NCBI GenBank assembly: GCA_010909165.1
Contig: MU008177.1
Coordinates: 1,054,001 to 1,118,000, forward strand
DNA: 64,000 nt
Source: Anthoceros angustus
Taxonomy: Eukaryota > Streptophyta > Anthocerotopsida > Anthocerotales > Anthocerotaceae
Reading direction: 5' to 3'
Part shown: positions 45,431-57,259 of the stretch, one piece after another
Layout of the letters: each line of letters starts with the position of its first letter
Numbering within the stretch: the first letter of the stretch is position 1
Made by a program: the position numbers and the translations under genes
Notes under the pieces: generated by a model
Seen by the model: the letters and a program-made list of their open reading frames with translations, nothing else
Databases searched by the model: none
Told to the model about the DNA's origin: nothing

Positions 45431-46969
45431 AAGAGGCCGCAACCTGCCAAAACCTTGAACAACCCACCAAACTACCGCCCACACTTGCCACAACTGCAAA
45501 ACCCCTAAAAACCCAAGTCTCCGCAAAACTTCAACCCCGTCAAACCATCCCCGCCGAACCGGACAGCCTACAACCCCATGAACATACCATCACCACGCCC
45601 TAGTGGTGCTCGCATTAGGGGGCACGGCATCCTCGAACCGCCCCGGCTGAACCCACCGGGCGTCAACGGAAAGCCCTGTAGAGGCAACGGACCAGGCTCG
45701 CTGTATGCCCCAAAACCGGGTCCGCCACATGCCTCGCTACTGAGCACCTTGTCGAGGACTGCTGCCATGCCACGAGGCCAAGGGCAGAGGCCGTAGGGGC
45801 CCGCGTGGCATGCCCCGTATCTGAGGGTGGACTCCAACGCTGTCACCGTGTCGGGCCCTGGAAGCCCTCCTACACACACCGAGGGTGACCACCTTGCACC
45901 CCTCCTGAACACCACTCCCAGCGACAAGCACGTGCACAGACCGCGGTCAACATCGCACACCTACCTTGCACTCCTCATGCTCGTGCACATCGTTCCCCTC
46001 ACGCTTCCGCACTGACAGATAGTGAGTCTCAATGGCTCTTCAATGGGCCTTCTCTATGGCGATCATCCACAACGCGGCGATAGCAGGTGATGCATCCTCC
46101 TCCACCTTTGTAGTTTGTACGCGGTTTTCTCTTCCCGCGTATGACATCGTAGGCATAATCGGTAACTTCCGATAGGGAGCTTACTTGCTCCGTTTTCAAC
46201 TCGATCCTCAGGGTCCCTATTGGTTGTACTTTGCTGCATGGGCTTCACATGCGCCCTCCTTCAGGGCACGTGGAAACCGGTACCCTGCGCCGCCGAGCTC
46301 GCCGCGCCCATGTGCCCCGCCAGGCTCGCCGCCCATGCGCCTGCTTTTGCTTCAGGATGCCGGCATGCCGCGCCCATGCGACCGCTCAGGTCGTGGATGC
46401 AGCATGCCCCCATGCGCCTCGCCGGGGTCGTGGATGCCGACATGCCAGCGCCCATGCGCCTCATGCGCCACGCGCCCATGCGCCTCATGCGCCGGTGGTG
46501 CCCATGCGCCGCGTGGTCGATGCATCGCGCCTTGCGCCTGCTTTAGGATCGGATGCCGGCATGCCGGCGCCCATGCGCCTACTGTGGCTTGTGGATCTTG
46601 GCATGCCGCGCCCTCTCAAGAGGGCGCATGGCGCATGCTCATACCACGTGCCCGGCGGCGCATTACTGCCATGCTCTTGTCATCGTGCCATGCAGGCGCA
46701 TTGCGTATGCATGCCGGGCCGTCGAGCACATTCAAGGGCATTGGGCGGCGATGCTGCGCATCGTGCCATGGTATGGGGCACGGCGAGAGCCACATGGGTG
46801 CGCAGGGGCCCTTGGTGAACAAGCAAGTGCACAGGGGGTGGCCACGAGCAGTGCGCGCGCACCAGGGGCAGGGGCTGCGGCGCACTGGACGGGGCCAGTG
46901 CACTGCCGCAAGCCCGAGGCAAGGGGCAAGGTACGGTGGACTATAGGCTCTCCCCTTAGAAAGGTAAGC
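45431..46969. other. GC-rich low-complexity region, no recognised gene
   Basis: C-rich at 45440-45560. From about 46300 to 46760 it is dominated by repeats of catgcgcc, catgccg and cccatgcg, which keep several frames open on both strands. These frames (for example 46185-46946) have biased composition and no domain, so I do not call them genes. Confidence 0.65.
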
Positions 46970-46972
46970 TAG

Positions 46973-46987
46973 TTTTTTTTTTTTTTT
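46973..46987. repeat. Poly-T tract (15 T)
   Basis: A run of 15 T. It could be the poly-A end of a retroposed sequence on the minus strand. Confidence 0.7.
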
Positions 46988-48079
46988 AGTGTGGAGTGAG
47001 AAATAAGATGAGAAAGAGGAAATACCGGAATGAGTAAGAAGGTGATCGATCAAGCGCCTGGATAGGGACTCGGACCGCATCCGAGTAGACAGGACTACGG
47101 ATCGCCCGAGTGGCCCGAGGACTACGGACCGCACCGAGTATCACGGTGAGTCCGGGCGCTCGAGCAAGTCGCCGGAAAGGTAACTTTGGAACGGGAGCGA
47201 GTTTGGCAAGGCGCCACGTGGGCGGTGTTGAGAGGGGGGCATGCGGACTGACCGTAGGGTTGCAAGGGTCATGGGCGGTAACCGCGCGGTACATGCGCCG
47301 AGTAAGGCTAGAGTACGAGGTGGCGTGGCGGCTAGAGTAAGCAATGCAGACTCGATTCTACGGGCAGCGAAAGGACGCCCTCCGCGCTTTGCATTACTCC
47401 GACGCTCGCACCGAAGCGCAGTTATCTCTCGGCCGGCGGCGGTTTTGCGATCCTCGCTGCACCTTGCTCTCGGCGCTATCTTTTCCGCGCCCAGCGCACC
47501 ACGAGCGGCCCTCTTCGCGAACGGCGGTGGGCCGGTAGCGTAAGGAGAGCGCCGATCATCAGCCACAGCAATGAGGCGCGCAATTATGGGGCCCAAGCGG
47601 AGGTCAACCCCGGCGCTCGTGGTGGAGGAACATCGTCACTCAAGCGCTACCCGACCGGGCCTTGGCTGGAGGCCAAGAATTGGTGCAGATCGGCACTGAC
47701 ATCTTCCAGCGGTTTGACGTCGGCATACGCCTCGGGTCCAGAGTACGCCAAGATGTTGGCGGTGGCCAAAACGTCCGCTCCAAAAAGCTTGAGGAGGACC
47801 CTGTGAGATGGGCCGTGGAGGTCCGAGGGCGGCCCGCCGCCCGGAGGAAATTGGGGTGTAGTCCGGAGCCCCTTAAGGTGAAAGGGAAGGTGGAGGCTGC
47901 AAGGGCGGCGCCTTGAGGCGGGGGCGGCCTCAAATGGGTGGCTAATGTCGACTGCCTGTGAGGCGGTGGCAAAGATCGCGTTCATCGAATACATGCTCAC
48001 CAAGGTGGATCACCTTGGTGACAATTTGCTTGTGTTCTTCCACGCCCTGGAGAGAGGGAAGAGGGCCGACTGGGGAAGG
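46988..48079. other. Unidentified GC-rich region
   Basis: Overlapping open frames on both strands (47141-47596 minus, 47640-48003 minus, 47945-48175 plus) with no motif I recognise. The right end may belong to the copia element that follows. Confidence 0.5.
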
Positions 48080-49829
48080 ATCATCTTCTCAGAACCTGAG
48101 CCTGACCCTGAACCAACCCTACGACGTTCCATACGCCATAGGCCACCCCCAGACCAGTGGTTAGAACCCTACTAACCAACGTCGATTTCCGAACGTCTTC
48201 GGCAGTTTATGGTGCTACACAGAATATCCCTCCTGCCGAGGAACCCTATCATACAAGGAAGCCCTCCGTGGCCCAGATTGCTCCAAGTGGCAGGCACTAG
48301 TGGAGGATGAATACCAATCTCTGCTCAAGAACAAGACTTGGAAAATCGCTGACCTACCACCTGGATGCAAAGCCATCTCATGCAAATGGGTTTTTAAACT
48401 TAAACTCAACGCTAAAGGGGAGATTGCCAGGTACAAAGCCAGACTGGTGGCAAGAGGATTTACCCAGGTTGAGGGCCTGGATTACCAAGAAACATTCTCA
48501 CCAGTTGTTCGAGCACAATCCTTTCGCATATTGCTGGCTCTTGTAGCAGAATTGAACCTCGACTTACAGCAAATGGATTTGTGTACGGCCTTCCTCTATG
48601 GAGACCTGGATGAAGACCTGTATATGACACAACTTGAAGGATACGAAGACCCTGAACATCCCACCAAAGTGCTTAAACTGCTCAAGTGCATATATGGACT
48701 AAAACAAAGTGGCAGAATATGGTATATCACCATGCATATCTAGCGGATCAGCATATCCTTTGTCCAAAGCACAGCAGACTCTAACGTTTACAGACTCAGC
48801 CAAGGAAGTGACTTCGTCATATTAGCCCTATATATCGATGATGTCATCCTCACCACAAACAGTAAAACTCTGTTAGCTGATGTTAAGCAAAAGCTAATTA
48901 CCAAGTTCGAGATGAAAGACATCGGAGAACTTAAATACTGTTTGGGAGTTCAAATTCTAAGGGTACGAGAGGAAGGGCTACTGATAGTTCACCAGCATAA
49001 AATATATCAATGACATTTTGCGAAAATTCAAACTTGACGAAGCTAGACCCTCAACTACCCCCTTTACCATGGGCGTCAAACTCACCAGTCTCCAATGCCC
49101 ACAATCTGAGGAAGATATTAAGGACATGAAGGATGTCCCCTACATATGCAAATTAAATCTTCTTAGCAAATTGGACAAGGCCAGATATACGGTATTCTGT
49201 AAGTACAGTACCACAATTCCTGGAGAATCCAGGAAGAGCACATTGGGCTGCTGTCAAGCGGATTTTGCGCTATCTTAAAGGAACCCACAACTATGGACTC
49301 TTCTATCGTAAGGACTAGATAGAATCACTCCCGAGGGACGTGATGTCGATCAAGGGCGTCGGATGTTGATTCCGAGAAAGAGTCTTTCCACCTACTGCTT
49401 CCTATTAACTTTGGCTGCTGTGAACTGGTCGTGTAAGAAGCAATCTTCCATAGCCCTGTCATCCACAGAAGCAGAATATATAAGTCATTGACAGATGCTT
49501 CAAAGGAGGCTGAATGGGAAAGGACCTTCCTTCACGACCTCGACCAGACCCAGCAGACACCTACCCCTATCATGTGTGATAACATGCCAGCCCTAGCCCT
49601 TGTCGCTAATCCATGTTTTAGAAACCCTAAACCCTAAACCCTGATCTAAACATATAGAAATACAACATCACTACATTAGAGATGTGGTGGAGCGCGGAGT
49701 CGTGAAGGTGGGTTATGTGCACACAGACTCTAATGTCGCAGATGTGCTAACGAAAGGATTGGCAAAACACAAACACTACCAGCATCTTTCAGGGCTAGGC
49801 CTGGACGACTACACCAAGTATTTCAGATA
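48080..49829 (+). pseudogene. 5'-truncated Ty1/copia pol (RT and RNase H)
   Basis: It begins with the pre-RT linker (PEPDPEPTLRRSIRHRPPP). RT follows: KTWKIADLPPGCKAISCKWV, ARLVARGFTQVEGLDYQETF, DLCTAFLYGDLDEDLYM, then after a frameshift LYIDDVILTTNS with the catalytic YIDD at ~48832-48845. Next are MKDIGELKYCLGVQIL and RNase H pieces (RILRYLKGTHNYG, STYCFLL). The tail is IEIQHHYIRDVVERGVVKVG to LGLDDYTKYFR, the closest match to the copia tails in the left array. The RNase H is broken by an AAACCCT repeat at 49622-49642. No 5' LTR, gag or integrase was found. Confidence 0.88.
49622..49642. repeat. Short telomeric repeat (three AAACCCT) inside copia RNase H
   Basis: Three exact AAACCCT units replace or interrupt the codons expected between ANPCF and KHIEIQHH, where related copies have HART. 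The sequence on both sides is normal element sequence. Confidence 0.85.
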
Positions 49830-50632
49830 ACTTATCTGTGGTGGGGTGGGGTGGGAACCCGAAGGTTCCCTTGGGAATTATGTTGTGCCCTCATTCTTCC
49901 TTGAAGGCACACAGGAGCTGTAGGCGCCACACACGTTCCCTCAGGCAACGCACTCCTGTTAGTGGAACAAAAGAGGGAGATGGACAGCCTTGCAGGGAGG
50001 ATGAAGCTTACCTTAAGACCTAATCTCCTGGCAACGCCATACTTCTCTCATACAGCATGCTTCACATCCTGCTCTTCGTCACCCGGCGGTGGTGCCCTGC
50101 CATTAGCTAGCAGGAGCTCCAACTCTGTGATTCTCTCCATGGCCACCTTCAGCTTGCCAGCCAGGATTGGGGCCGCATGTTCGGAGTAGCGCATCCCCAT
50201 TGGATTTTCTTGCTCCTCCATCTTCTCCGCCCTCCTGACCCCCGACAAAGGGCCATGCTTAGCTATGGCAAAGCTGACAATCACCGTGCTCATGTGGGAC
50301 ATGGTGTCCCCGTGGCGATTAAATCGGCAACAATCCTTCTCCAGAATCCTCCTTCCCCTCTTCCTCCTCTGATACACTTCAGGGCACTCATAGCTCGTTC
50401 CCCTCCTAGTCCTCATGCTCTCAATTCTCTACGAGAGATAGCGATCGAGGATGAAGACGCAAACGAGGCTGAGTGCAGTAATGGAAAAGAGGATAGTCTC
50501 GAGGATTTTCATGGCGGCGGGAGTTTACGCTGGGCTCGCGTGTACTGGTACACTGACAGCGTGAAGTCGGGCATAACGATTTCAGAGCAGTGTGAACACG
50601 TTTAACCTAACCTAGCTTACCTTTAGAGGGAG
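49830..50632 (+). other. 3' UTR of the copia fragment
   Basis: Homologous to the 3' UTRs in the left array (for example 10405-11275) by shared words such as ggaggatgaagct and agcactcatagct. It ends with ctttagagggag, a purine-rich tract before the LTR. Minus-strand frames here are shadows. Confidence 0.7.
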
Positions 50633-50783
50633 TGTTAAATATGAAAGGGTGCTGCTAGTTAGGGTTGATTATGTGAATCGTTTTAAGGGTTACATATATA
50701 GCAAGACCATATGTACTTTTTGATTACACTTCTGTTATTTTTATCAATTGCAAGTCTGAATTTCGCTCCTCGCAAAATAAACA
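50633..50783 (+). repeat. 3' LTR of the truncated copia element
   Basis: About 151 bp, beginning TGTTAAATATGAAAGGG and probably ending aaaataaaca (TG..CA). The start is the same as in the array copies at 1351, 1894, 7222 and 11276. Confidence 0.7.
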
Positions 50784-51782
50784 TTGCTCAAGGAAGGGGG
50801 CAAGTTCTTGGCTTCTGGCTCGACCCAGTATTCAAGCGTTTCGTATTGCACTAGCAACTTTTTCCACTGCGATGTGTTTTCGCTTGGGCTTGGTCCATCC
50901 TCTGCCTTGCTCTCTTTCAACTTGCAGTTGCGGGGCCCCTCCCGATGACTCCGGGATGCACTTGGCTCGTTGTCCCACGGGTGGGCAGCGTATCGCTACG
51001 CATGATGCCGTTCGGGACGCTTGCAAATGGATACCCGATGGCCATTAAGGCCGGCACGTGTGTCCGCACGGCCCTCCACGGCCACGACATATACCTATGT
51101 ATGTGCTTGCCCATCACCATGCTATGGTGAGTCATGCATAATCCGAACCGGCACAAAAGTTTTGGCGCTTCTACATACCACCAACACGGGACATGAGAAA
51201 GCCGCCGTCCCTACCCGCTACACGTTACTAATAATACTTGTTTAAGGCTCCAAAGTGCACCCTGGCTCACAAGCTTATGGTATGTGAACTCCCGTCATTT
51301 GCATAGCGTGAGATGCGAGTTTAGAGCGGCATGTTCAATCTTTGCTTTCAAGCGCTCTTCTGATTAGGGATAGGGATTTTGGTTAAAGGTTGAGATTAGG
51401 GTTAGGGTTATGGTTTTTTCTCTTTGGGACAGGGGAATGTGATTTACGAATAATAATATGGATTTGAGTTCTTGTATTAACTTAGAAGAGTTACCAACTA
51501 ACACACCTTTTGTGGTGCAGCTTCCTAAATTAGGGTTATTTAACCATACCGACCTAAACTGGGTTTCTTCTCAATATGACCATTCTAGGGCACCAGCAAA
51601 AACATGTGAAGGTGGCTCACATACTCTTTTCTAGAGTGGGAGACTTTATTGGGGAATGAGTGCTATAAGTTCCCATCCTACGAACTTCTACAAGAAGGAT
51701 TCTAAGGGCCGGAGTTTACCTCACCTCAAAATCGACAAAGGCATACATCATATGTTAGGTAAGAAGGTTTGAAGTATGTAAA
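50784..51782. other. Region without a recognised gene; TTAGGG-like words
   Basis: No domain recognised. At 51364-51412 there is a cluster of ttaggg/tagggatt words, including two adjacent gttaggg units. Confidence 0.6.
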
Positions 51783-53348
51783 TTGTTTTATTACTTAGGA
51801 GGCATTAACATTGTGAGGTGGCTTGCGTATTGGTGTTCTTACTACCCGGAAGACTTTCGCCAAAAGGAGGTGGAGTGTCACGTGGTGCCACATACAAATG
51901 TAAGGTCCTCCGTGGAGAGAGTGTCAAGCATGGTTGCCAAGCAAATTTTAGGTGAAGAAACTTCTCCGTGGCCTAAGGTTGAGATTGGTCTTTTGAACAT
52001 AGGCATACCGACCTTTCAAATGCTATATGTCATGGGCCCGGTACGGCTTACCCGTGATGTCGAGCGCATGGCTTTCACAAGAAAAGAAGGATTGGATCGC
52101 ATTGCCTATATTGCAAAGTTCCCTGATGAAATAATGCGCTCAAGATCAAGATGCATTGTATGCTCGAATCAACAATCGATGTAGGTATATAAACTAGTAA
52201 GAGATGATTATATGCAAAGATATGATGTTCTCAATATACACACAAGTTGAAGTTGGTGAATGGAAGCTAGCCCCTGATGATGCCACATCGTTGTCCCGTG
52301 GTTGGAGCAAAATGCGCCTATAGTCTTCCACCAATCAAGCGAGAATCAACCTTCGCTTTGGGTATTCAAACTCCTTTTATGTTAAATTGCATGTTGCTTT
52401 ATGGGAATGGTAATGTGCTAGCTATGGATGCAACTTTTGGGTTGAATGTATCGCTACCACTTATTCACTGTGATGGGTTTTGACCATTACTTGAACGGTG
52501 TTCCGTAGCATGGGCTATTACAAAAGATGCTACCACCGAGTCACTTGTCGTGGCTTTATTACTAAGAAGGTTGAAAAGATCAACAAGGATTGGACACCTA
52601 GTTCATTCCTTGTTGATGATGTCGCGTAGATTTCGCTATTCGCCTGTGGAATCATAACATACCTATATTATTATGCTTGTGGCATGTGCGAAAAGCGTGG
52701 AGACGGAATTTATTGAAGAAAGTGCACTCACAAAGTAATCGAATTTCAATATGGGCAGAGCTAGGGGATATTATGTATGTCACAGGGGCAAGCACATCTT
52801 CACAGTGTGTTTCCATAGGAAGAAGTATGCTACACAATTTTTATGACAAGTGGGGAACAAGTGAAGGAGACTTTGTGAGATATATGAAGGTCCAATGGGG
52901 AGAGACTATAGATATGTGGTTGTGTAATGCTAGAATGTTGCCTCATGCAGGGCAACATACAACTTCATGGAAGGATTCCATAGATTTATAAAAGAACGCA
53001 AAGATTTAGCAAGTCAAGTTTGCTCGGCGTAGACTAGACGTTACTACACCAATTAGTGAATGTGGTTGCGACATTATTGGTACCAAGACTTCACAAAAGA
53101 AGGGGATACAGCATAACAAGAAGTGGAGGCTTTGGAGGAAACCGCTATGAAGGGTGCGAAACTATTCCTATTAGCTCGCTTATTTTACCGCATGCGAAAA
53201 TGTTGTTGCACATTGTTTGTCTTCATCGACCCCTAACTTGTGGTATGTGATTGAACATGTTTACCTCCTTGGGCTACATGCTCATGTCCAATGGGGAACA
53301 AAGGTTTCATCCGCAAGCATGTGGTGAAAGTTCAACAACTCATGCTAG
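51783..53348 (+). pseudogene. MULE-like transposase with SWIM zinc finger (interrupted)
   Basis: Frameshifted remains of a Mutator-like transposase of the SWIM-containing type. Order: N-terminal part (51783-52184); VLAMDATFGLN with the first catalytic Asp (~52420-52445); VDDVA and IPILLCLWHVRKAWRR (~52610-52700), the region of the second Asp and the CLWH motif; MLPHAGQHT (~52933-52960); and RNKKW-like HNKKWR. A SWIM finger, CSCPMGNKGFIRKH, lies at ~53270-53312, where the third Cys is Arg. The Ty3 element with the methyltransferase begins immediately after, at 53351, cutting the gene. Such genes can be transposons or domesticated regulators, so host function cannot be excluded for the ancestor. 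Confidence 0.75.
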
Positions 53349-53350
53349 TG

Positions 53351-53901
53351 TGATACTAATCTACGCACTTGGGTTTAGTGTTTGATTAGCATTAATTAAT
53401 CTAATTACTTATCTTTAAGTAAGTAATTAGTGTTAATTAATCTAAAGTGCTTATGTTAATTAAGCGTTGATTAGTGTTAATTAATCTAATGTGCTTATGT
53501 TAATTAAGCATTGATTAGTGTTAATTAAACATGGTTAGCAATAGCTAAGTGGATAAGCTCAAGTAATATTTCCTTGCATATTATAGTGTATTCTTAGGAT
53601 ACAATAGCTAAGTGGATAAGCTCAAGTAATATGCTTTGGCATATTCCTTGCATATTATAGTGTATTCTTAGGATATTTCGGCATATCGATGCCAATAGGA
53701 TATCTTAGGAATATGATGCCAGGTCTAGTATATAGACCCTTCCATTGAGGACAAGCTCGATCATAGCTTGTCCTCTAGATATGCAATGCAAGAGCGAGGA
53801 GGCCAAAGCTATGACCCGAGGCGATGTGTGAGGAATTTGCGTGTTGTTCTCGTGGGAGAGTGTGTTTGTGCCACGACGTGCTACTCCTCCCTGTTGTTAC
53901 A
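53351..53901 (+). repeat. 5' LTR of the methyltransferase element
   Basis: 551 bp, TGATACTAATC to GTTACA. The first part is very AT-rich, with repeated ttaattaatctaa words and a palindromic aattacttatctttaagtaagtaatt core (26 bp; given by position ~53402-53430). A ~60 bp direct duplication covers 'aatagctaagtggataagct' (53542 and 53602). A TATA-like gtatataga lies near 53728-53736. Confidence 0.88.
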
Positions 53902-53918
53902 AGCTATGATCTCGGCAC

Positions 53919-54055
53919 TAGGTGATGCTAGGCGATGCTAGGCGATGCTAGGCGTGCTAGGCGATGCTAGGCGCTAGGCGATGCTAGGCGATGCTAGGCG
54001 ATGCTAGGCGATGCTAGGTGATGCGAAGGCTGCTAGGCGCTAGGCGAGCCACGAG
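53919..54055. repeat. GATGCTAGGC minisatellite
   Basis: About ten copies of a 10 bp unit (gatgctaggc) with occasional shortened units, directly downstream of the LTR. Confidence 0.9.
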
Positions 54056-54099
54056 GCAACGCTAGTTCTTTAAGCAAGTGCAAGGGACTAAGTGTGCCC

Positions 54100-54410
54100 A
54101 AGGCTTAGGCCAAGGAGAGAGGCAAGAAGCCCAAGTCCAAGGCCAAGGAGAGGAGGAGAAGAAGCCCAAGCCCAAGGCCAAGGAGAGGAGGCAGCCCAAG
54201 CCCAAGGCCAAGGAGAGGAGGCAAGAAGCCCAAGTCCAAGGCCAAGGAGAGAGGCGAAGCCCAAGTCCAAGGCCAAGGAGAGGAGGAGAAGAAGCCCAAG
54301 CCCAAGGCCAAGGAGAGAGGAGGCGAAGAAGCCCAAGTCCAAGGCCAAGGAGAGGAGGCGAAGAAGCCCAAGTCCAAGGCCAAGGAGAGGAGGCAAGAAG
54401 CCTACCAAGG
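54100..54410. repeat. Lys/Pro-coding ~36-48 bp repeat after the LTR
   Basis: The words aagcccaag(t/c)ccaaggccaa and ggagaggaggcaagaag repeat about seven times. All three plus frames stay open (54078-54514), giving Lys/Pro-, Arg/Ser/Pro- or Gln/Gly-rich repeats. Since three frames and the minus strand are all open, coding cannot be proved. If it is translated, a KPKSKAKERR-type basic N-terminus of Gag is possible. Confidence 0.75.
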
Positions 54411-54939
54411 AGAGGAATGAGGCTCCAAAGGCCTTTAAGGCCAACCAACCAAGGGAGAAACAAGAGTATTTTACTCTTGGGCCCTGGATTCAAGGGATAA
54501 GGGGAAGCGGATAGACATGGGTATGTCATCAGTCCATGTGATTTCACTTTCTGTCCAAAAGTCCTAGTTTGTCGGCACCCCATCCAGGTACTGATCCACC
54601 CCACGGGTGCTTAACTCTGGAGTTCCTACGTCTTTGCTATCCAACTCACCCACTTCTTTTGACTATGATATAGCCTGCAGAGTATTTCTATGCGATTTTA
54701 ACATGCATACATACTTAGAGGTTTCACTAATCACGATCTAAGATAGCGGGGTGTGTTAACCTTGATTAAGGGTTTGATCTAGCCACTAACCGCCTGGAGT
54801 GCTCGACACACTCGATCCGGACGGAGCTACCAACCAACAAGTCCATCGAGCGAATTCAAGTCCCGACCAAGAGGGAGAAGTGCCACCGATTTTGGTACCA
54901 CAAGGACGCGGAGGAACCCAGACACACAATCAACAATCT

Positions 54940-56330
54940 TTGAAGGATCCGTGAGTGGCAACACACAAGACACGTTAGTGCTGCCGGACAACTCGGAAGC
55001 GAGAGGAGGACTTGTCTCTTGGAGTCGTCAAGATGGGAGGAGACAAGGATCGAATGGAGTTGTTCACAGACGAGCGGCACCTTGCCACCGGAGGACTTCA
55101 TCGAGAAGTACGGTGTGTGCGGAGATGGAATTGAAGACCGGATACACGAAGCGATACGGCTTCATCCAAATGCAAGTACTTGGGGATGAAGCATTGGCGT
55201 GCTATCGCGAGCACAAGGCGAGGCTGTTGAGCGCACATGGAGGACCAGTGAGTAGCAGTTCAAGCTCAAGGAACCAGACGGGGCGGTGGCACCGAGTGGG
55301 CACGATCCCATCAAGAGATGTTTGACATCTTCCTACCGGAGTTCCTGCAAGCACGGATGAGAAGATCTCGTGACACACACTTCAAGATGAAGTCAGCGAG
55401 ACTGCAAGATGGCTTATCAAGAATCGACCAGTTGGTACGTGACACCAAGATCATGAGTGACCGACCGCAGAGAAGTACTTGGGCATTGCCATATGCACGC
55501 ATGAAGGTGCAACAAGCGGTGCATGCACGGGGGCAACACTACACCCTCAAGGAAGTGTACGAGATGGTCGACAAGATAGGGCCCGCGACACTTTCTCTCG
55601 CTGTCAAGTGATTACTCCAAAGACAAGTAGGAGTGGTGGACGACATGACCGACGCGGAGGTCGAGTGGAGGAGCTCGGCGAGACAAGCCAGCCCACCCCA
55701 AGTGACGAGCCCCGTGAGGTGCCGAGGACGGACCATTCCCTCATGAGTGCGAGCATGCATTCGGAGGAGTCAAGGGTGAGGAGCCATGCCCTAGGTGTGG
55801 AGGTACGGCACAATGAAGCGGCATGTTGGAGAAGCATCCGAATTGCGGCCTACGGGTTATCGAGCAGCAACCCCGCCAATGCATCCGCCAACCTCATCCA
55901 CAAAATCGAAGAGCAAAGGCGCCGTGGAGGAGGCACCCAAGTCCCGTGGACAAAAGAAACGGGAAGCATCAAAGAAGACGATGGATGCACGTGGCACGCC
56001 TTGCAAAGCTGGAGAAGTTGGTGCGGAAGGCGAAGATCAAGGAGAGCAGTTCATCATCGAGGACGAAGAAGATGAGCACAAGCTTGGATACATGTCGTGA
56101 CCGATCCAAGGGCAGGAAGAAACCGCAGCTACGAGAGAAGATAGCTCGAGGAAGAAGAGGATGTCTTGACACCGAGCGGAAGACACGGAAGGAAGCTTCG
56201 GATCCTCTTCCCGAACCTATGCCAAGATGCCAAAGTCGTTTGAGCCATTGCCAGGAGCAACTGTGGAGCAACATCAAAGTCCAGTGGGCGATGTGGAGAA
56301 ACCCATGCGATTGCGACGGAGACGATGGCA
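54940..56330 (+). pseudogene. gag region of the methyltransferase element
   Basis: Open pieces at 54951-55325, 55318-55611 and 55795-56425 in changing frames. The middle piece (DIFLPEFLQARMRRSRDTHF, YTLKEVYEMVDKIG) resembles Ty3 Gag capsid helices. A zinc knuckle of the CX2CX4HX4C type (CPRCGG..H....C) is visible at ~55788-55830 if one base is shifted. A basic, Lys/Arg-rich nucleocapsid-like part follows. Confidence 0.65.
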
Positions 56331-56830
56331 CAAAAGCTCGGAGATGCCATGTTTCACCTACAAGACATGGGGTTGAGCGTGAAGGAAGTCAGGGGTTTGA
56401 CTCGGCGGATGTTGACAACCCTTGAAGACGAAGCAAGTGTCGACAATGTGCCACAACAGGTGGCAATGATGTCATTGCTGACCTCGGAGCCAAGCATCTC
56501 TGTGGAGAAGCGGAATGCTGCACGAGTGGGAGTGGCTTTGGTCAACAATCAAGAGAGGCACATTGAAATCAATGGATTCGCACCAAGGAGGGTGTTGATT
56601 GACACCGGAGCACAGCCGGTGATCGTTGGAAGAAGAGTGAAGGAAGCGTTGGGTCTCCACCAAGAAAGGTTGAAGGAAACCAAGTGGAAGATCCACACAC
56701 CGGGACCACGGAGCATGTGTTGGGGTGACAAGGTACAAGCTGAAGGTTTCATTCAAAACAAACAGACTTCACCTTTGTCGAGGTACACCGCTTGGTCACC
56801 GATGCGACACTTTTGATGTCTTGGGAGCGG
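56331..56830 (+). pseudogene. Retropepsin region of the methyltransferase element
   Basis: The open frame 56325-56816 contains RVLIDTGAQPVIVGRRV, the aspartic protease active site (D-T-G), at ~56590-56640. After a shift, VLGADALYKPRVMVD (~56820-56860) resembles the second part of the domain. Confidence 0.8.
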
Positions 56831-57259
56831 ACGCTTTGTACAAACCTCGAGTCATGGTGGATTTGTGGACGGAGACATACTATCGACCAGCCGGAGAAGC
56901 TGGAGCAAAACCGATGAACGGATTGCCCGCATCCCTCTACACTGCATGGCAAGGATCATGAGAACCTCATTGCCAACAGCGTCTACCCGTGTTTGGCGCC
57001 AGAGTGAAGGACACGCCATACGTGCTTGAACCTCTTGGCGTGTGTCTAACAACCGCAATCGACCCGATGGAGGATTTCGAGGAGGAGGAAAACAAGCTAG
57101 GGTTGCAACCACCCGGAGGAGGTTCTTCAAGTCACTGGACGGAGCTGGTGATGCAGCAATGAGCAAAAGTGTGGAGGATGGTGCAAGAGGACCGGTCCTA
57201 TGAGAGAACTAAGTTCTTGCCTAGGGTTGAGCCTGTTTGTGACCTAAACACCTGTGTCA

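Noticed and set aside
46185-46946. 253-codon Ala/Cys/Arg-rich frame as a gene
   Set aside because: It comes from low-complexity catgcgcc repeats. Several overlapping frames on both strands are equally open and no domain is visible.
47640-48003. Overlapping minus-strand frames as part of an integrase or host gene
   Set aside because: A few words look protein-like, but no motif could be assigned in either direction.
54062-54604. 180-codon Leu/Trp/Pro-rich minus-strand frame that looks like a membrane protein
   Set aside because: It is the reverse of a short tandem repeat which is open in all frames. The hydrophobic pattern is a by-product of the Lys/Glu-rich forward repeat.
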